Positions 50,005-62,174 of a DNA stretch of 64,000 nt are shown here, piece after piece. The stretch comes from Cristatella mucedo. Its lineage: Eukaryota > Bryozoa > Phylactolaemata > Cristatellidae. Each line of letters starts with the position of its first letter. Position 1 is the stretch's first letter. Where the stretch lies: the NCBI GenBank assembly GCA_009760855.2, contig WPIO01000233.1, forward strand, positions 106,212 through 170,211, read 5' to 3'. Made by a program: the position numbers and the translations under genes. The notes beneath the pieces are model-generated. The model was not told where the DNA came from and searched no databases. It saw nothing but the letters and a program-made list of their open reading frames with translations.

Positions 50005-51834
50005 GTAAGGCTGCATAAAACACTGAAACGTGTGCGTTTAATTTTTTATGAAATGTGCATGCAAGTATTGTTTGCTAGCAGGGTTAGTACGGGTTCATGG
50101 TTATTCAGTAAAATGATTTTGGTCTTGCCTAGATTGCATGTGCTTGCATGTTCTCTGCAGATCATGCAATAACTGAATAACGTTTACTTATATCCCATAA
50201 TTTGTTCTTGTAGTTTAGGGCTAATGCACTGACAGATACAATTCTGTTTTCCTAAACAATCAGCAGTTATTCGACGATAAAACGGCCGTTTTAAACATTA
50301 TTAGCTTATAGGAGAGTCTCATTTGTCTCATTGTAAAGTTGGCTCATCGGCAATGACAACGACTACCACTTAGGGAATAAAGTATTACATAAAGGCAGAA
50401 TTCGAATACCGACCACCTCAATGGTTAAAAGGAGGCACGTTTTTCAATCGGCCCTCGAGGAAGACAGATTCAACTGCTAATCTCTACTGGAATGCTACTG
50501 AAAGTCTTGTTTTAGGGAATACTTTGAAAAAGTGCACACAAGCAACAGTGAAAGGGTCAACTCGGCTGGCTGCATAGTCGCAGAGAGAATCAGAAACACC
50601 GGGTAGCAGAATAAGAATAAAGATCATTACAGTGTCCAATCAGGAACATATAGGCAGAAGCTTCCAACATTCTTGGGAAGGAATCACTTAGACCTTCAGC
50701 CTAATTAAAACGAACGGATGAACGACGTACAGCCAGCATGAAAAGACTGAAACAGTCCTGCTGCTACTCACCACGTGCCTACGAGCTACTCAATCGCGAG
50801 GCTTGCTCTCATGCAGTGGAGAAATGAGACAACCAAAGCGAGCCATGCTGGAAAACTTGCAGTTTTGATGTGTTTGACACTGCACAAGCGTTTCTCAGTG
50901 CCTGTAGCTATTGTTTGCTTCCCATACCCATGTGGTTATCAAATCGGTATTAGGCGGTCCTAACAGTCTCCCACAGCTGCCTCTTTTGAATGTGGTCAAG
51001 CTTTTGCAGCCTGCATGGCTACGTGCACCTTATCAGTCTCGTCACATGTATGTGATCACTCTCATATGAGAATGCTGCATCAATCGAGCAGACACGTTGA
51101 ATAGGAGAATAAAATATTGATTCACTGTGCATACTGATCTAATCATCTAACCTATACGAATGTATTACAGTGGATCCGATTTAACCGGACGTGTGTTTTG
51201 ACGTGAAAATTGCCAGTGCCAATTTCGTAACATCGACTTCATAATGTACCTAGTTCTCCTGTTGTTAGACTAGACGACTGTGAGGACATTGGCCATTCGC
51301 CCAATCTAATTGAGATTACTCAAATCCTTTGAATTATCAGCAATTCCACTAGGAGCAGTCAGAGCTGTTGTCAAATCAGTTTATCATATAGATCCTTTTT
51401 TATGTACAAGTGACCAAACCAAAAGTTGCACCACTGTGTCACCCAGGGTGATTGCCATAAAAGCTGGTGCAATCGCCTCCAATTAAACAATAAACTTGTG
51501 TGGTAACGTCTGCACATATGTTTTCCGGTTGAGTGTTTCACGTTTGAAAGTGCTCTCAAGGCATTAGCCACAATTCAGGTTGTAGAGGCACTTAGGCAAA
51601 ACGATTCAAGTGTATAATGTGCCTGTTTGGTAACCGACGGTTTTGAATTTAATGACAGAGCACGTTCCAACGATCGAATACTGGTAAAATCTTACACTTT
51701 TGAAAGTTTACTGGGTTCTAAAAGACCTCAGTGGGGCAAGTAGTTGCATAGATCACCACCTTTCACTATCGCTTCATTCAATCAGATTCTTGAACAATTA
51801 GCAAGGCAACTAATATGTACAACAATCACCTACA

Positions 51835-52385
51835 TAATAATATTGATAATGCACTTGCTAAAGCTCACACAGAGAACTCATTTTTTTCTAGGCACTTTAC
51901 TTTTGCTGCAAAGTGAAATGCAATTGAATGGTAAGTATAATTATGCTTGAAAAACAAACACAATGAATAACGTAATTAGGGGTGACATGCACAGGGTCAG
52001 CATGCAAATATGGTTAGTGGCAGCAAGCACAGTGTCAGCATGCATAAGCACATCAAGGACGAATCACAGGGACCCACTAAATGCTGTCCAAAATAGGTGT
52101 GTTTTAAGTTCCTTTTAAATTTCCTTTCCTTTCCTTTTAAATGTGGTCAGGTCAGGGGATGTTCTGACGCAGGTCAGGAGGGAATTCCAGGCTTTGGGAG
52201 CATACGAACTAAATACACGGACTCCACAGGATGTAAGGTTTGTACAAGGCATTTCTAGACTTTTGGATTCCGAAAATCGGGTGATACGATGCTTGGCCTG
52301 ATGGGGGAGTATATCTGAGAGATAGGCTGGAGCCATAGAATTAAGGGACTAAAAAGTGAGCGACTAAACCTTGAAGTCAATCCGT
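51835..52385 (-). mobile_element. LINE remnant, minus strand (copy 2)
   Basis: As at 45829, but with a diverged tail (TAATAATATTGATAATGCAC) and a short TTTCC duplication near 52120-52138. It sits between CAATCACCTACA and the block that begins ATATGTTCGCGATC, the undisturbed insertion context. Confidence 0.7.
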
Positions 52386-53110
52386 GTTCGAGATCCGTCG
52401 ATCCGCACCTCAATGATTCTCCAATCCTTTAATATATGTTCGCGATCTTTTTCTTTCCCTACACCATATTCCGTTAAGCGAGTGCAATTACGTCAGCCGA
52501 CAGACAGAAACGATGCCATACGTCCTACCCTATTTCCTGGTTGTAGAGTGGCATCTGTGAGAGGACCCTAATACATATATGCTAAAGGATACAGCACTGC
52601 TTATCTAATGCATTCAGTCTATGCTAGCAGAGTGGCAGCAACTAGGTATTTTTATGACTTTAGATGAAAACGGTTGAGTTATCGACTTTAATAACGGCAT
52701 GTCAAATAAATTTCTATTTTGAGAATGCTGCGATATGCATAACATCTGGCATGTGCACAATAATAGCTGAACTAACCTGACTTTTGAGAAAAATAGGTAT
52801 TTTGAAAAAGTCGATGAAAAACTTTAAGCTTTAATAGGAAAGGCACATTTTAATTTAGCTAGCTAAATAGGTTAAAAGATTACAAACAGTAGTGTTTGTT
52901 TAGCATTTCAAAAACGGTTCTGAGAGGACGTTGTTTTGGTTAAATTTGAACGTTAAGCAACCAACACAGGCTGGTTTAGAAAAAAAACACGTCTGTTTAT
53001 TTCTTGCTGGAACGGGACTGAAGATATTTTTTGCTCACTGGTTTAGTAAGGTTTCCGGGTTAACCAGTAAAGCAGTTTAAAGCATGCCTACATTGCATGC
53101 CCTTGCATAT

Positions 53111-53877
53111 CTTTGCTAAAATTCGGGCTTGTTTAGATAAACATACCACGTCCAAGTTGGTCAATGGATGCATTACATCCCGTCTCGACTTTTGCAACTG
53201 ACTGCTTACTGGCCCACCAACATGTGCGATCAGGCGATTGCAGCTGGTGCAAAACTCTGCAGCTAGGCTTGTCTGTCGTGAGCGTCGCAGTTGCCACATT
53301 ACTCCCTTTCTCGCCGACCTGCACTGGCTACCAGTCAAGCAACGGATTGACTTCAAGGTTTTGTCGCTCACTTTTAGGTCCCTTCATTCTATGGCTCCAG
53401 CCTATCTTACAGATATACTACCCCATCAGGCCAAGCGTCATACCATCCGCTTTTCGGAATCCAACAGTCTAGAAATACCTCATACTAACCCTAAATCCTT
53501 TGGAGACCGTCATTTAGTTCATATGCTCCCAAAGCCTGGAACTGCCTCCCTACCTGCGTCAGAACATCCCCTGACCTGACCACATTTAAAAGGAACCTAA
53601 AAACACACCTATTTAGGACAGCATTTAGTGGGTCCCTGTGATTCATCCTTGATGTGCTCATGGGTGCTGACACTGTGCATGCTGCCACTAACCACATTTG
53701 CATGCTGACCCTGTGCATGTCACCCCTAACCATATTATTTATTTCGTTATTTTTTTCAAGCATGATTTTACTTACCATTTAATGCCCTTTCCCTTTACAT
53801 CAAATGTAAAGCTTCTACTACGAGATTAAGTTCTACGAGGTCGCTTTATCAAGTGAAATATTATTATTATTATTATA
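53111..53877 (+). mobile_element. CR1/L2-like LINE, 5'-truncated (copy 2)
   Basis: Same insertion as at 47087. The frame is broken near 53510 by a one-base loss in the GACCGTCATTTAG region, so it carries no full C-terminal frame. Confidence 0.82.
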
Positions 53878-53977
53878 GCAGATCATGCAATAACAGAATA
53901 TTATCTACTTAAATGACATACATTGTTTATTAGTTTTAGGCAGACTCATGACAGGGTAGAATGCAGTATATTATCAA

Positions 53978-54100
53978 TAAATGAATAAATAAATAAATAA
54001 ATAAATATATATATATATACATACATATATATATGCATATATATATATTTATATATATATGCTTAGTAAATATATATATATACACTTTTATATATTTTAT
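53978..54100. repeat. AT-rich microsatellite (copy 2)
   Basis: Longer (AAAT)n and (AT)n version of the tract in copy 1. Confidence 0.88.
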
Positions 54101-55746
54101 CATTTAACCTTAACAACTATATAACGTTGGGTCCGATTTAACCGGACGTGTATTTCGACATGACAATTACGAGTGATCATTGGTTTACATTGACTTCCTA
54201 ATGTACCTTGCTCTCTTGTTGTCAGGCTAGGTGACTGTAATGACACTGGCCAGTCGCCCAATCTGATTGATTACACTCAAATTCACTGATATATCAGCAA
54301 ATCCACTAGAAGCAGTCAGAGCTGTGGTCAAATTGGTTTCCTATTTCCATTCTTTTACAGTCCCAGTGACCATAGAACAAGCTGCACCACTTGATCACCT
54401 AGGGTAATTGCTACTAAAGCTGGTGCAATTACTTGCAACTAAACAATTAAACGCTCAGGGCAACGTCCCCACATATATTTTCTGCCCGAGTGTTTCACGT
54501 TTGAAAGTGCACACAAGGCATTAGCCACAATTAAGGTGGTAGATGCACTTGGGCTTAACGATTTGTGTGAATAACGTTCCTGGTTGGTGACCAATGGTTT
54601 TGCATGCAATGACAGAGCACTTCGCAATGATCGATTACTGGTAAATCCTACACTTTTGAAAGTTTACTGAGTTCGAAAAGACGTCAGTGGGGCAAGCAGC
54701 AGTTGCATAGATCACCACCTTTCAGAATCCCTTAAATGAAACAGATTCGCGAACGACTAGCATGACCACTATTACCTTCAGCAATCGCTTACGTATTCGT
54801 AATCCTACTTTTTCTGTCCACCATAACCTGTTAAGCAAGAGAAATTTCGTCAGCCGACTCAGTCAAACGATGCCAAACGTCTAACCCTATTGGCAGGTTA
54901 TTGAGCTGCATGTTTGTGAGTTTCACAGATTTAACTAGATGCTAAAAGATAACGCACCATGCCCCTAATGCATCTAGTTTATGCTAGCCGAAAGGCAGGA
55001 ACACGTATTATTTCTATAGTGTAGGATGAAAACAGTAAAAATGTCGACCTTTTTGACGGCACTTCAAAAAAGCTCCGTTTTCGAGAAGGCAGCTTTATGC
55101 CTTAGCACCGGCTAGGGAAATATTTATCTAGACTAACTGGGCTTCTAAGAAAAAGAGGGATATTTAGATGGGAGAAGGAAAGCAATAAGCGTTTATCTTG
55201 AATTCAGGTAACAATTTAGCAAGCTAAATTAGTTAAAAGATTACAGTCAGTAGCGATTGACAGGCGTTTCAAATCTGTTACATAGGACGTTGGTTTGGTT
55301 TCATTGAAACATTAGGCGTCCTAATGGTGCACCATTTTAAGCTTTGTGTGTCAGTTTAATGGTATCAAGCTGCACGGCCGATGCATTTAGTAAGATAGCC
55401 AGCAGCTTGACATAGAGTGAGTTTTACCACAAGTTGACGAACTAATCGTTCACAACCAACGATTCTAGCCTGCAAAATGACTTTGAAGCACGAATTGATG
55501 TTCGGTATTTCCGACCCAATGAATGCTAAAAACCCTAGGGATTTTGAGGGTCCAACTAACTGGTTGAATTAGAACTGTAAAATTTCGGCATTGATAACTG
55601 TAGGCACTATGCACATTAGTATAACGACAAACCAATCACTTAATATGAAGTATTTCATGGGGGCTAAGGACATAAGAAGCCATCACTGTTTTGTGGATAG
55701 GAAGTTGCTGATAGGCTCTACAGTGATCCTCATTCCCATTATTCGA

Positions 55747-55754
55747 TGACGTCA
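55747..55754. promoter_or_regulatory. CRE-like TGACGTCA before exon 55923
   Basis: Perfect octamer 176 bp upstream of the intact exon. Confidence 0.3.
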
Positions 55755-55922
55755 TACTACTACTGCATACCAGCTGCATTTAAGTATGCATGGACTTACC
55801 TGAATATTGTGAAAGCCGTCTTTCAGGCATGCATGTGTATAAGTAAGATGATGCAAGTCTGTTTTTTATCGTTACTTTTTTATTCTCCAATATATCTTTT
55901 ATCGGTAACCAATGTCGTTTAG

Positions 55923-56063
55923 CTAGAGGAGCTCCAAATCAGTGGGAATAGAAGTCTTTGCCAGCTACCTTCGTGCATATGTCAACTGAAAGCACTGAAG
56001 AAGCTTGACATTAGCGAGTGTGGCTTGTCAAGTCTCCCTGACGGCTGGGGACAGCTGACATCG
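55923..56063 (+). CDS. LRR exon, 141-bp class, intact (young copy 2)
   Basis: Same splice sites and length as 49864. Repeats begin LEELQISGNRSLCQLPSC and LKKLDISECGLSSLPD. Against copy 1 the changes are E5Q, T10R, A29D and R31S, plus one silent change in the C33 codon. All four replacements are at or next to exposed positions of the LRR beta-strands; the leucine/isoleucine frame is untouched. Confidence 0.85.
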
Positions 56064-57894
56064 GTAAGGCTGCATAAAACACTGAAACGTGTGCGTTTAA
56101 TTTTTTTATGAAATGTGCATGCAAGTATTGTTTGCTAGCAGGGTTAGTACGGGTTCATGGTTATTCAGTAAAATGATTTTGGTCTTGCCTAGATTGCATG
56201 TGCTTGCATGTTCTCTGCAGATCATGCAATAACTGAATAACGTTTACTTATATCCCATAATTTGTTCTTGTAGTTTAGGGCTAATGCACTGACAGATACA
56301 ATTCCGTTTTGCTAAACAATCAGCAGTTATTCGACGATAAAACGGCCGTTTTAAACGTTATTAGCTTATTGGAGAGTCTCATTTGTCTCATTGTAAAGTT
56401 GGCTCATCGGCAATGACAACGACTACCACTTAGGGAATAAACTATTACGTAAAGGCAGAATTCGAATACCGACCACCTCAATGGTTAAAAGGAGGCACGT
56501 TTTTCAATCGGCCCTCGAGGAAGACAGATTCAACTGCTAATCTCTACTGGTATGCTACTGAAAGTCTTGTTGTAGGGAATACTTTTAAAAAGTGCACACA
56601 AGCAACAGTGAAAGGGTCAACTCGGTTGGCTGCATAGTCGCAGAGAGAATCAGAAACACTGGGTAGCAGAATAAGAATAAAGATCATTACAGTGTCCAAT
56701 CAGGAGCATATAGGCATAAGCTTCCAACAGGCTTGGGAAGGAATCAATTAGACGTTCAAACAAATTAAAACGAACGGATGAACGACGTACAGCCAGCATG
56801 AAAAGACTGTTACAGTCCTGCTGCTACTCACCACTTGCCTACGAGCTACTCAATCGCGTGGCTTGCTCTCATGCAGTAGAGAAATGAGACAACTAAAGCG
56901 AGCCATGCTGGAAAACTTGCAGTTTTGATGTGTTTGACACTGCACAAGCGTTTCTCAGTGCCTGCAGCTATTGTTTGCTTCCCATATCCATGTGGTTATC
57001 AAATCGGTATTAGGCGGTCCTAACAGTCTCCCACAGCTGCCTCTTTTGAATGTGGTCAAGCTTTTGCAGCCTGCATGGCTACGTGCACCTTATGAGTCTC
57101 GTCACATGTATCTGATCATTCTCATATGAGAATGCTGCATCAATAGAGCAGACACGTTGAATAGGAGAATAAAATATTGATTCACTGTGCATACTGATCT
57201 AATCATCTAACCTATACGAATGTATTACAGTGGATCCGATTTAACCGGACGTGTGTTTTGACGTGAAAATTGCCAGTGCTAATTTCGTAACATTGACTTC
57301 ATAATGTACCTAGTTCTCCTGTTGTTAGACTAGACGACTGTGAGGACATTGGCCAGTCGCCCAATCTAATTGAGATTACTCAAATCCTCTGAATTATCAG
57401 CAATTCCACTAGAAGCAGTCAGAGCTGTTGTCAAATCGGTTTCCCATATAGATCCTTTTTCATGTACAAGTGACCAAACCAAAAGTGGCACCACTGTATC
57501 ACCCAGGGTGATTGCGATAAAAGCTGGTGCAATCGCCTCCAATTAAACAATAAACATGTTTGGTAACGTCTGCACATATGTTTTCCGGTTGAGTGTTTCA
57601 CGTTTGAAAGTGCTCGCAAGGCATTAGCCACAATTCAGGTTGTAAAGGCACTTAGGCAAAACGATTCAAGTGTATAATGTGCCTGTTTGGTAACCGACGG
57701 TTTTGAATTTAATGACAGAGCACGTTCCAACGATCGAATACTGGTAAAATCTTACACTTTTTAAAGTTTACCTGGTTCTAAAAGACCTCAGAGGGGCAAG
57801 TAGTTGCATAGATCACCACCTTTCAGTATCACTTCATTCAATCAGATTCTTGAACAATTAGCAAGGCAACTAATATGTACAACAATCACCTACA

Positions 57895-58445
57895 TAATAA
57901 TATTGATAATGCACTTGCTAAAGCTCACAGAGAGAACTCATTTTTTCTAGGCACTTTAGTTTTGCTGCAAAGTGAAATGCAATTGAATGGTAAGTATAAT
58001 TGTGCTTGAAAAACAAACACAATGAATAACGTAATTAGGGGTGACATGCATAGGGTCAGCATGCAAATATGGTTAGTGGCAGCAAGCACAGTGTCAGCAT
58101 GCATAAGCACATCAAGGACGAATCACAGGGACCCACTAAATGCTGTCCAAAATAGGTGTGTTTTAAGTTCCTTTTAAATTTCCTTTCCTTTCCTTTTAAA
58201 TGTGGTCAGGTCAGGGGATGTTCTGACGCAGGTCAGGAGGGAATTCCAGGCTTTGGGAGCAAACGAACTAAATACACGGTCTCCACAGGATGTAAGGTTT
58301 GTACAGGGCATTTCTAGACTTTTGGATTCCGAAAATCGGGTGATACGATGCTTGGCCTGATGGGGGAGTATATCTGAGAGATAGGCTGGAGCCATAGAAT
58401 ATAGGGACTAAAAAGTGAGCGACCAAACCTTGAAGTCAATCCGTG
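57895..58445 (-). mobile_element. LINE remnant, minus strand (copy 3)
   Basis: As in copy 2, including the TTTCC duplication near 58180-58197, which shows copies 2 and 3 share this change against copy 1. Confidence 0.7.
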
Positions 58446-59171
58446 TTCGAGATCCGTCGATCCGCACCTCAATGATTCTTCAATCCTTTAATATATGTTC
58501 GCGATCTTTTTCTTTCCCTACACCATATTCCGTTAAGCGAGTGCAATTACGTCAGCCGACAGACAGAAACGATGCCATACGTCCTACCCTATTTCCTGGT
58601 TGTAGAGTGGCATCTGTGAGAGGACCCTAATACATATATGCTAAAGGATACAGCACTGCTTATCTAATGCATTCAGTCTATGCTAGCAGAGTGGCAGCAA
58701 CTAGGTATTTTTATGACTTTAGATGAAAACGGTTGAGTTATCGACTTTAATAACGGCATGTCAAATAGACTTCCTTTTTGAGAAGGCTGCGATATGCATA
58801 ACATCTGGCATGTGCACAATAATAGCTGAACTAACCTGACTTTTGAGAAAAATAGGTATTTTGAAAAAGCAGAAGAAAAACTTTAACCTTTAATAGGAAA
58901 GGCACATTTTAATTTAGCTAGCTAAATAGGTGAAAAGATTACAAACAATAGTGTTTGTTTAGCATTTCAATAAACGGTTCTGATAGGACGTTGTTTCGGT
59001 TCAATTTGAACGTTGAGCAACCAACACAGGCTGGTTTAAAAACAAAAACGTGTCTGTTTATTTCTTGCTGGAATGGGACTGCAGATATTGTTTGCTGGCT
59101 GGTTTAGTAAGGTTTCCGGGTTAACCAGTAAAGCAGTTTAAAGCATGCCTACATTGCATGCCCTTGCATAT

Positions 59172-59938
59172 CTTTGCTAAAATTCGGGCTTGTTTAGATA
59201 AACATACCACGTCCAAGTTGGTCAATGCATGCATTACATCCCGTCTCAACTTTTGCAACTGACTGCTTACTGGCCCACCAGCATGTGCGATCAGGCGATT
59301 GCAGCTGGTGCAAAACTCTGCAGCTAGGCTTGTCTGTCGTGAGCGTCGCAGTTGCCACATTACTCCCTTTCTCGCCGACCTGCACTGGCTACCAGTCAAG
59401 CAACGGATTGACTTCAAGGTTTTGTCGCTCACTTTTAGGTCCCTTCATTCTATGGCTCCAGCCTATCTTACAGATATACTACGACATCAGGCGAAGCATC
59501 GTACCATCAGCTTTTCGGAATCCAACAGTCTAGAAATACCTCATACTAACCCTAAATCCTTTGGAGACCATACATTTAGTTCATATGCTCCCAAAGCCGG
59601 TAACTGCCTCCCTACCTGCGTCAGAACATCCCCTGACCTGACCACATTTAAAAGGAACCTAAAAACACACCTATTTAGGACAGCATTTAGTGGGTCCCTG
59701 TGATTCTTCCTTGATGTGCTTATGGGTGCTTACACTGTGCATGCTGCCACTAACCACATTTGCATGCTGACCCTGTGCCTGTCACCTCTAACCATATTAT
59801 TCATTTCGTTTATTTTTCAGGCATTATTTTACTTACCATTTAATTGCCTTACACTTTACAGCAAATGTAAAGCTTCTAGAGAGTGATTAAGTTCTCTGTG
59901 GGTGCTTTATTGAGTGAATTATTATTATTATTATTATA
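59172..59938 (+). mobile_element. CR1/L2-like LINE, 5'-truncated (copy 3)
   Basis: Same insertion as at 47087 and 53111, with an open C-terminal frame from 59299 to 59703 reaching the natural stop (TFKRNLKTHLFRTAFSGSL end). Not mobile on its own, since the catalytic domains are missing. Confidence 0.82.
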
Positions 59939-60042
59939 GCAGATCATGCAATAACAGAATATTATCTATCTATTATCTACTTACATGACATACATTGTTT
60001 ATTAGTTTTAGGCAGACTCATGACATGGTAGGATGCAGTATA

Positions 60043-60086
60043 TTATTAATAAATGAATAAATAAATAAATAAATAAATAAATATAG

Positions 60087-60119
<33 letters not shown>

Positions 60120-60218
60120 TGCATACATATATATTTATATATATATGCATACATATTTATTTATATATATATGTTTAATAAATATATATATATACACTTT
60201 TATATATTTTATCATCTA
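60043..60218. repeat. AT-rich microsatellite (copy 3)
   Basis: Longest of the three tracts, with a further internal duplication of ATATGCATACATAT. Confidence 0.88.
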
Positions 60219-61858
60219 ACCTCAACCAACTATATAACGTTGGGTCCGATTTAACCGGACGTGTATTTCGACATGACAATTACGAGTGATCATTGCTTTA
60301 CATTGACTTCCTAATGTACCTTGCTCTTGTGTTGTCAGGCTAGGCGACTGTAATGACACAGGCCAGTCGCCCAATCTGATTGATTACACTTAAATTCACT
60401 GATATATCAGCAAATCCACTAGAAGCAGTCAGAGCTGTGGTCAAATTGGTTTCCTATTTCCATTCTTTTACAGTCCAAGTGACCATAGAACAAGTTGCAC
60501 CACTTTATCACCTAGGGTAATTGCTACTAAAGCTGGTGCAATTACTTGCAATTAAACAATTAAACGCTCAGGGCAACGTCCCCACATATATTTTCTGCCC
60601 GAGTGTTTCACGTTTAAAAGTGCACACAAGGCATTAGCCACAATTCAGGTGGTGGATCCACTTGGGCTTAACGACTGGTGTGAATAACGTTCCTGGTTGG
60701 TGACCAATGGTTTTGCAAGCAATGACAGAGCACTTCGCAATTATCGATTACTGGTAAATCCTACACTTTTGAAAGTTTACTGAGTTCGAAAAGACGTCAG
60801 TGGGGCAAGCAGCAGTTGCATAGATCACCACCTTTCAGAATCCCTTTAATGAAACAGATTCGCGAACGACTAGCATGACCACTATTACCTTCAGCAATCG
60901 CTTATGTATTCGTAATCCTACTTTTTCTGTCCACCATAACCTGTTAAGCAAGAGAAATTTCGTCAGCCGACTCAGTCAAACGATGCCAAACGTCTAACCC
61001 TATTGGCAGGTTATTGAGCTGCATGTTTGTGAGTTTCACAGATTTAACTAGATGCTAAAAGATATCCCACCATGCTGCTAATGCATCTAGTTTATGCTAG
61101 CCGAAAGGCAGGAACACGTATTATTTCTATAACGTAGGATGAAAACAGTGGAAATGTCGACTTTTTCGACGGCACTTCAAAATAGTTCCCTTTTCGAGAA
61201 GGCAGTGCTAGGCCTTAGCACCGGCCAAGGTAATATATATCTAGACTAACTGGGCTGCTAAGAAAAAGAGGGATATTTAGACGGGAGAAGGAAAGCAATA
61301 AGCGTTTATCTTGAATTCAGGTAACAATTTAGCAAGCTAAATTAGTTAAAAGATTACAGTCAGTAGCGATTGACAGGCGTTTCAAATCGGTTACATAGGA
61401 CGTTGGTTTGGTTTCATTGAAACATTAGGCGTCCTAATGGTGCACCATTTTAAGCTTTGTGTGTCAGTTTAATGGTATCAAGCTGCACGGCCGATGCATT
61501 TAGTAAGATAGCCAGCAGCTTGACATAGAGTGAGTTTTACCACAAGTTGACGAACTAATCGTTCACAACCAACGATTCTAGCCTGCAAAATGACTTTGAA
61601 GCACGAATTGATGTCGGTATTTCCGACCCAATGAATGCTAAAAACCCTAGGGATTTTGAGGGTCCAACTAACTGGTTGAATTAGAACTGTAAAATTTCGG
61701 CATTGATAACTGTAGGCACTATGCACATAAGTTTAACGACAAACCTATCACTTAATATGAACTATTTCATGGGGGCTAAGGACATAACAAGCCATCACTG
61801 TTCTGTGGATAGGAAGTTGCTGATAGGCTCTACAGTGATCCTCATTCCCATTATTCGA

Positions 61859-61866
61859 TGACGTCA
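61859..61866. promoter_or_regulatory. CRE-like TGACGTCA before exon 62034
   Basis: Perfect octamer 175 bp upstream of the intact exon (one T lost from a run between them). Confidence 0.3.
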
Positions 61867-62033
61867 TACTACTACTGCATACCAGCTGCATTTAAGTATG
61901 CATGGACTTACCTGAATATTGTGAAAGCCGTCTTTCAGGCGTGCATGTGTATAAGTAAGATGATGCAAGTCTGTTTTTTATCGTTACTTTTTATTCTCCA
62001 ATATATCTTTTATCGGTAACCAATGTCGTTTAG

Positions 62034-62174
62034 CTAGAGGAGCTCGATATCAGTGGGAATACAAGTCTTTGCCAGCTACCTTCGTGCATATGTCAACTGA
62101 AAGCACTGAAGAAGCTTGACATTAGAGGGTGCGGCTTGTCAAGTCTCCCTGACGGCTGGGGACAGCTGACATCG
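62034..62174 (+). CDS. LRR exon, 141-bp class, intact (young copy 3)
   Basis: Same splice sites and length. Repeats begin LEELDISGNTSLCQLPSC and LKKLDIRGCGLSSLPD. Against copy 1 the changes are E5D, A29D and E32G; against copy 2 they are Q5D, R10T, S31R and E32G. The donor side intron is identical to copy 1 for about 270 bases as read by eye. Confidence 0.85.

Larger units (their letters stand above)
45829..51830 (+). repeat. Young tandem repeat, copy 1 (about 6.0 kb)
   Basis: First of three units containing, in order, a minus-strand LINE remnant, an array unit that lost its exon, a plus-strand LINE with TTA tail, an AT-rich microsatellite, a class-3 relic, a CRE-like site, an intact 141-bp exon, and a second class-3 relic. 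Its left edge differs: the LINE is joined to sequence that lies about 1 kb earlier in the intron of copies 2 and 3, so a local deletion occurred here. Confidence 0.88.
51831..57890 (+). repeat. Young tandem repeat, copy 2 (6060 bp)
   Basis: Begins and ends at the same sequence (after CAACAATCACC). By eye it differs from copies 1 and 3 by scattered substitutions and short indels only. Contains the minus-strand LINE (51835-52385), plus-strand LINE (53111-53877), AT tract (53978-54100) and exon 55923. Confidence 0.9.
7412..62174 (+). other. Predicted multi-exon LRR gene, 3' end outside window
   Basis: Gene model assembled by eye. A first coding exon (7414-7644) is followed on the same strand by 141-bp exons at 10437, 19055, 25060, 44890, 49864, 55923 and 62034, and by 105-bp exons at 31322 and 36829. 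Each intact exon has an upstream AG, a downstream GT and an open frame in phase 0. Joined, they give 476 codons without a stop. The first exon has no hydrophobic leader and no membrane segment is seen, so the visible part reads as a cytoplasmic LRR protein. What lies C-terminal (kinase, Roc, NACHT or nothing) is unknown. The exons might be used cumulatively, alternatively, or belong to several short genes; sequence alone does not decide. Intron sizes of 2-6 kb come from repeated duplication and transposon insertion. Confidence 0.6.
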
